Origin: Phallusia mammillata
Lineage: Eukaryota > Chordata > Ascidiacea > Phlebobranchia > Ascidiidae
Direction: 5' to 3'
Assembly: GCA_003260075.1 (NCBI GenBank)
Contig: QLIY01000004.1
Coordinates: forward strand, 293,910-357,909
DNA: 64,000 bases
Shown: in pieces, positions 59,430-64,000 of the stretch
Layout of the letters: each line of letters starts with the position of its first letter
Position numbering within the stretch: the first letter of the stretch is position 1
The notes under the pieces: model-generated
Databases searched by the model: none
What the model was told of the DNA's origin: nothing
Seen by the model: only the letters and a program-made list of their open reading frames with translations
Made by a program: the position numbers and the translations under genes

Positions 59430-62400
59430 AAACGCAAAAATAGACAGGGTTAGACTTAATACAAAGGTGCAAACCTGTTGGACCAGCTTCAGTTTGTGTG
59501 ATTAAGTATATTATCCAATAAACAAATACATTCTAGATAAAGGTGTCAATAAAGAACGCAAACTTGCCACTCTGCATGCCAATACGCTTTAGTTAACATG
59601 ACTCTTAAGACTGATTACAGACTTCGTACAAAAACAAAAAATCTAGGATAAACAACAACAACTAACAGTTTTCTCACTAAAATTCTCTGTTGGACTTTTA
59701 CCGCATAAACATTACTTAATGTCAGACCATGTACAACACAGAGCATTGTGTGTATTCCTTTCCCGGCAGTTCCTATAACAGCTACTCGTCTTATCTCTCG
59801 AGTCGCATCTGCACAGTTTTCTGTTCGCGTCTGCCTCGCGCACGTTTTATTAGCGTCGCAATGTTTTTCTCGGGACAAAATTTTTCTGAATGACGCGATA
59901 TTGCGATTTAACACTTCTCTCTTCAAACCACGCGGTTGCCTCTTAAAACGAAAACTTTAATGAAACCAAAGTATGACATCGGTCATCAGGAATTTTTGGG
60001 CCAACAACAAATCACTTCAACATTGAATGTTGATTTTTTTGCATTTCGATATCCTGCACTATAATTTAAATTTATAGCGAAAATTACAGCGATGAAGAAT
60101 TTATACTACACAATGTTGTGTTTGCTGTCAGAAAGGCCTAAAATTTCGTTTAGTTTCTGTTATTTAAAATAACATTACTTTGTTAGATTGTTGACACCAA
60201 TAAATCAGCGGTGTTCGATTTATTTTAAATTCTATTGAAGAGATCACGAATTCTGTTAACTTAGGGCTTTAATCTAAATTATTTCGAAACAACGCAAATC
60301 ACATTTCGTGTTAAAATTGTTTAGTGTCTGGTCGTGATATTTTTGGCACGAAACCAGTTCTGCAAGGGACTATTTTTGTATTGAACACAACTCTTCCAAA
60401 TGTTTTGTACGACCTTTTTATTGGCATTTTCCTCTTATCGAGATAAACGTATATAAGGTCATTTGTTGCTGAAGATAATATACCTTGCTCTTATAAAACA
60501 TACCAAGTATTGCTTCGATTTATGTTTAGCGCGAACTGAAATATATATTTCACGAAGGCTGTTCAGTTGACAAAATTCACGTGTTAAACTTTGTGTCATG
60601 ATATTATACTAATATTTTATTATGTGTTTTTAGTTTTGGCTTTTATGAATAGCCATACATAGATTAAGTTTATACACGAATGGAATTGATTCTGTTTTTA
60701 GACAAACCGTGAAAGGATATAGCCCAAAATACTTTGGATGTTGCTAATGAATTAGGATATTACGTTGTTAGACGGACTAAAAAAGTCGTCTTTGAATGCA
60801 TATATACGGTGTAAAAATGTCATCCAATATATGCGCAATCTAATTTATCGATTACCGAAGACAAATTTGGACAATGCAGAAACCAAATAGTTGCTACCGA
60901 AAAAACGTTTCACGTTTCCTTCAATTTTGTCCGATTTTAACGTCATTTACGTCACTTGTTCAACGCAGCCTAATGAATATGGACGTATCATGTAGGGGTA
61001 GTGTTCCTTATCTCGCGAAATATGCATATTTTGCAATTAACTCATGTCAAAACTCGACAGGTTTTATCTGTTTTTAGCTTTAGTGATTTTAGCTGGTAAT
61101 TTGCATGCAGTGCCTATAAATTACGTCGCTGAGGGCATAGGCGTGCAAGAATTAGCATACGCAACAGCATGACTCCTTGTTTTCCAGCGTGGCCTTACTG
61201 CACACCATGTTTCTCCAGAAAGTTCTGAAAAACGTTAGTGTCAACAATATATTGAGCTATATTGAGAAGATTATCCTGGATGTGGTATTTGCATTCATGC
61301 AACAAGTATCCCAATATTTCCATGTTTGCAAAGCGATAGCAGAATTTCGTGATTCGTCAACTCAACCTCATTTTGTAATGGCGAACTTTTCGTGTACGAC
61401 AAGTAATCATCTCATATGTGAACGACGAGTTGTTACCAAAACAATAATATTTTTGTAAAAGCATTTATAAAACAGAGCTTTTTTTACCGTTACCCACACG
61501 TTGGTCTAAATAACAATATTAAGAATCGTTAGAGAATTTTGGCTTAGAGAATTTTTTTTAAATTTGGTTTGGTAGGAAGGGGACAACCCAAAAAAACGTT
61601 TAGAAAACACCGCTTTAGAGAAAACTTTTGATTACAAGTTTGTCCCTTTGCGTCACTATAGGTTTTCCTGAAGTATCAGATATGTTTAAACTAATTCTAA
61701 TATGCTTGGGAGATCGGCTTGATTCGGTATAACGTCTTCAATGAGCCTAGTGTAGCATGATGAAAATTTGAGATTTAGATACGCACCAAAAGATATTAAA
61801 AACAGGGATTTTACCGGATTTATATTTCTTTTTTATTTGTCATAAGAAATGCACCGGCCAATTAGATCGATGCAAAAGGCTTTAGCTTTTAACATCCAGT
61901 TGGGCCATTACATTTCCAAAATGTGTGATGGACAGATACATGTATATTATTTATCCGATGTATTTAACATTTAAAGCAAATAAAGCCCCACTATTATTTA
62001 AGTGAGAGGGTTTGGAGAAGGTTTACATTGCGGTCAAACAGTCTGGAATTTAGAACCGCAGTTGGCAACACAACAATCGTATGCCCGCACTTCGGCGAAA
62101 ACTTCCGATCTAATACCAACGAAATCTACACCTCACGTTTCCGAATGTTTCTTAAAACTTAGCATTAAGGCATTAATTAGCGTTCCTCTCTTGGCGGTCT
62201 ATCAAATCATGAAGTCATTAGAGTAGGTGGCGCAGCCAAGTGGCTTAAGATAACCGATCAAACCGCGGAGATTTAACACTGCAGCAACCGCTACTGCTTT
62301 CTCAATGCACCGCGAACGGTTGTGTCAGGCGCGAAACAGGTAAAGATGATTTTATTGCAGGTTTTCTAGGAAAATTAATAGGGTGGGTTCGGCGCGTGCC

Positions 62401-64000
62401 AGCTCCAGTATTCGCGTGCCTGCTTTGCGAGTCATCTAATTGTTCGCCGCAAAAGTGTTTTACTTAACTCGACGGAGGATGTTTGTTTTCGCAATGTTAA
62501 GCAGTGTTATAATCACGTTGTTAGCAAGTTTTCTGCATAGCGGTTTTGTGTTCTTTGTTAGTATTACAAGCCGGGCCCCACAAACCTAAAGTTCAATGCC
62601 TCCCCTTTTTTTCGCGAACGCAATTTTAAATCTACATTTTACAGGCCCTATATCTTCTGTGTTATTGCACAAGGCAACCTTTGCGAAAAACACATAATTG
62701 CAACTTCTGTGTTGTACAAAGTCGAAATGTGGTTATCCAAATTAAATTGTAATTTCTTCTGTGTGGTACAAAGAGTGTATGTACTCGTTCAAATTAAATC
62801 ACATGAGATCACCATGCATCTTATTTGTCCAACCCATAATGGAAAGACGTCTAGCCTCATGTAATGTCTAGTTTCAGCCCTTAAATCATGTTGCAGCGTC
62901 ATTAACATGCTTCGATTAAGTGCAGAAACTGTTTTGTTACGGGGAAGCCGGTGAAAACGTGACGACGCAAATTTGCCCAAAATCTGCAACTAGGCAAGGT
63001 TGTTTGTCTAACATTGCCTTATTGTTCATTACACATGAAAGCCCAACAATCAATTTTGTTCAATAAATACACGATGGCCACACTGGTGCTTCACGATGTT
63101 TTCAACACTGTAAAATTTAGAGGTTGTAATAATCCACCTCAGGGAAATCCACCTCACTCTAGGGGTGGAATGCTATAGGGTGGTTTTTTCCACGCTATGT
63201 TTTAGGGTGGTCAGTTCCACTTTTTAGGGACCACCGTTTTTGGTGGTAATTACCACCTATAAATTTACAGTGTTGTATTTAAATTTACAGTGAATCATGT
63301 CAACTAATGACGTTTACCCAATGTTAATTACACGTTGACTGCAAACTTAATCGCTGATGCTAGCTCGTGTGAACTGTGTATTGACCTTTGGTTACTATTT
63401 TTCACAGCCAATTTGCACGTTAAATATTCCATCGAGACTGTGAACAATGCCTTTGATCTAATCGCGAAATAAACTTCCGCTAACCACCTAAAATCATGAA
63501 CAAAAGAGGTTTTGCTTTCGTCAAATACTAATTGAAGAAACTTGAAAAGAAAAACAATATTGTTTTTTATATCACTTTCATTTCCAAATGCCTCGTATAT
63601 AAACCTAAAAATTAAACACCTTTAGATCAGAGCACCGTAGTTGGTTTGTTATTTAAACAAACAAAACATTTCCTCTTTTACCAAAATACCTTTTTACCTG
63701 TTCATTCTTAAATGCAACATTTCTTGCAACAAAATTCAACGAAGGCCAAGAGAAATACAGTTCGGAATGTGTGATTTTTCTTTTTGACGCGTGGTGAACT
63801 TAAAAAAGTTTAGCAAAATTCACGTTTAATGTTTTGTTCTTTGTTTTTCGCTGTGCTGTTTTCGGTCGTACCGAGCTGTGCATTGCTGCAACGTCGCAGG
63901 GCAAGTCTTATCGCATTTTTTCACTAAAATACCGAAATACCAATCACTGATATTTGAAGTGATTGCAGGTTTCGTTGATTTGCGGAACTTTTTGCCTCAG
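59430..64000. other. Region upstream of the second protease gene
   Basis: An acceptor TTTTAG at 59427-59428 lies in front of the protease start region, so a non-coding exon is expected upstream but I could not place it. No other exon is supported. One MITE lies at 63106-63272. The rest is AT-rich and unremarkable. Confidence 0.5.
63106..63272. mobile_element. Palindromic MITE-like element, 167 bp
   Basis: The left end CACTGTAAAATTTAGAGG and the right end CCTATAAATTTACAGTG are inverted repeats. The inner part carries many CCACC/GGTGG blocks in both orientations. I could not establish a target duplication, so the superfamily is open. A further TAAATTTACAGTG follows at 63280-63292. Confidence 0.6.

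Noticed and set aside
59615-59926. Minus-strand frame with several Cys and Arg upstream of the second protease
   Set aside because: No convincing splice sites or link to the protease signal-peptide exon; the Cys spacing matches no repeat I recognise.
62228-62300. A-box-like GGCGCAGCCAAGTGGCTTAAG suggesting a tRNA or SINE
   Set aside because: No B box at the right distance and no cloverleaf; probably chance or a very old fragment.

Overview
The window is eukaryotic, AT-rich animal DNA with many short introns (mostly 100-400 bp, GT-AG). Every gene I can support lies on the minus strand and encodes a secreted or cell-surface protein. The gene content (CUB/EGF/GAIN adhesion GPCR, thrombospondin-repeat trypsins, a Ly6/uPAR protein), compact genes and numerous small hAT-type elements fit an invertebrate deuterostome, most likely an ascidian tunicate. 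That assignment is inference, not proof. All gene models were assembled by hand from splice signals, reading phase and domain continuity; every junction given keeps the frame.

Layout from left to right. (1) 1-713: the 5' end of a tandem paralogue of the next gene, running off the left edge. (2) 2538-18873: a complete 37-exon adhesion GPCR of about 1933 residues: signal peptide, eleven CUB domains, one EGF, a hormone-receptor-like domain, GAIN, GPS and seven transmembrane segments. Its introns hold a 1.9-kb hAT element and, in intron 3, a dead duplicate of a CUB exon pair split by a tRNA-derived SINE. (3) 21250-23145: a small four-exon secreted Ly6/uPAR-type protein with its own TATA box. (4) 23.5-26.6 kb: intergenic, beginning with a 90-base G run. 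(5) 27081-38452: a 16-exon secreted protease with seven TSP1 repeats and a trypsin domain. Its long introns carry several MITEs with 8-bp target duplications, one nested in another. (6) 38.5-44.9 kb: intergenic. (7) 44933-59401: a 20-exon paralogue of the protease with ten TSP1 repeats. The exon for the catalytic-His region contains an in-frame run of 41 C. (8) 59.4-64 kb: no gene seen, one MITE.

Two local gene families are therefore present: a tandem pair of CUB adhesion GPCRs and a tandem pair of TSP1-trypsin zymogens, with a Ly6 gene between them. All use extracellular recognition modules. A joint role in cell-surface recognition or humoral defence is speculation; the sequence shows only architecture and proximity. 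The receptor has no intact GPS cleavage motif. Both proteases keep the His/Asp/Ser triad and an Asp at the base of the S1 pocket.
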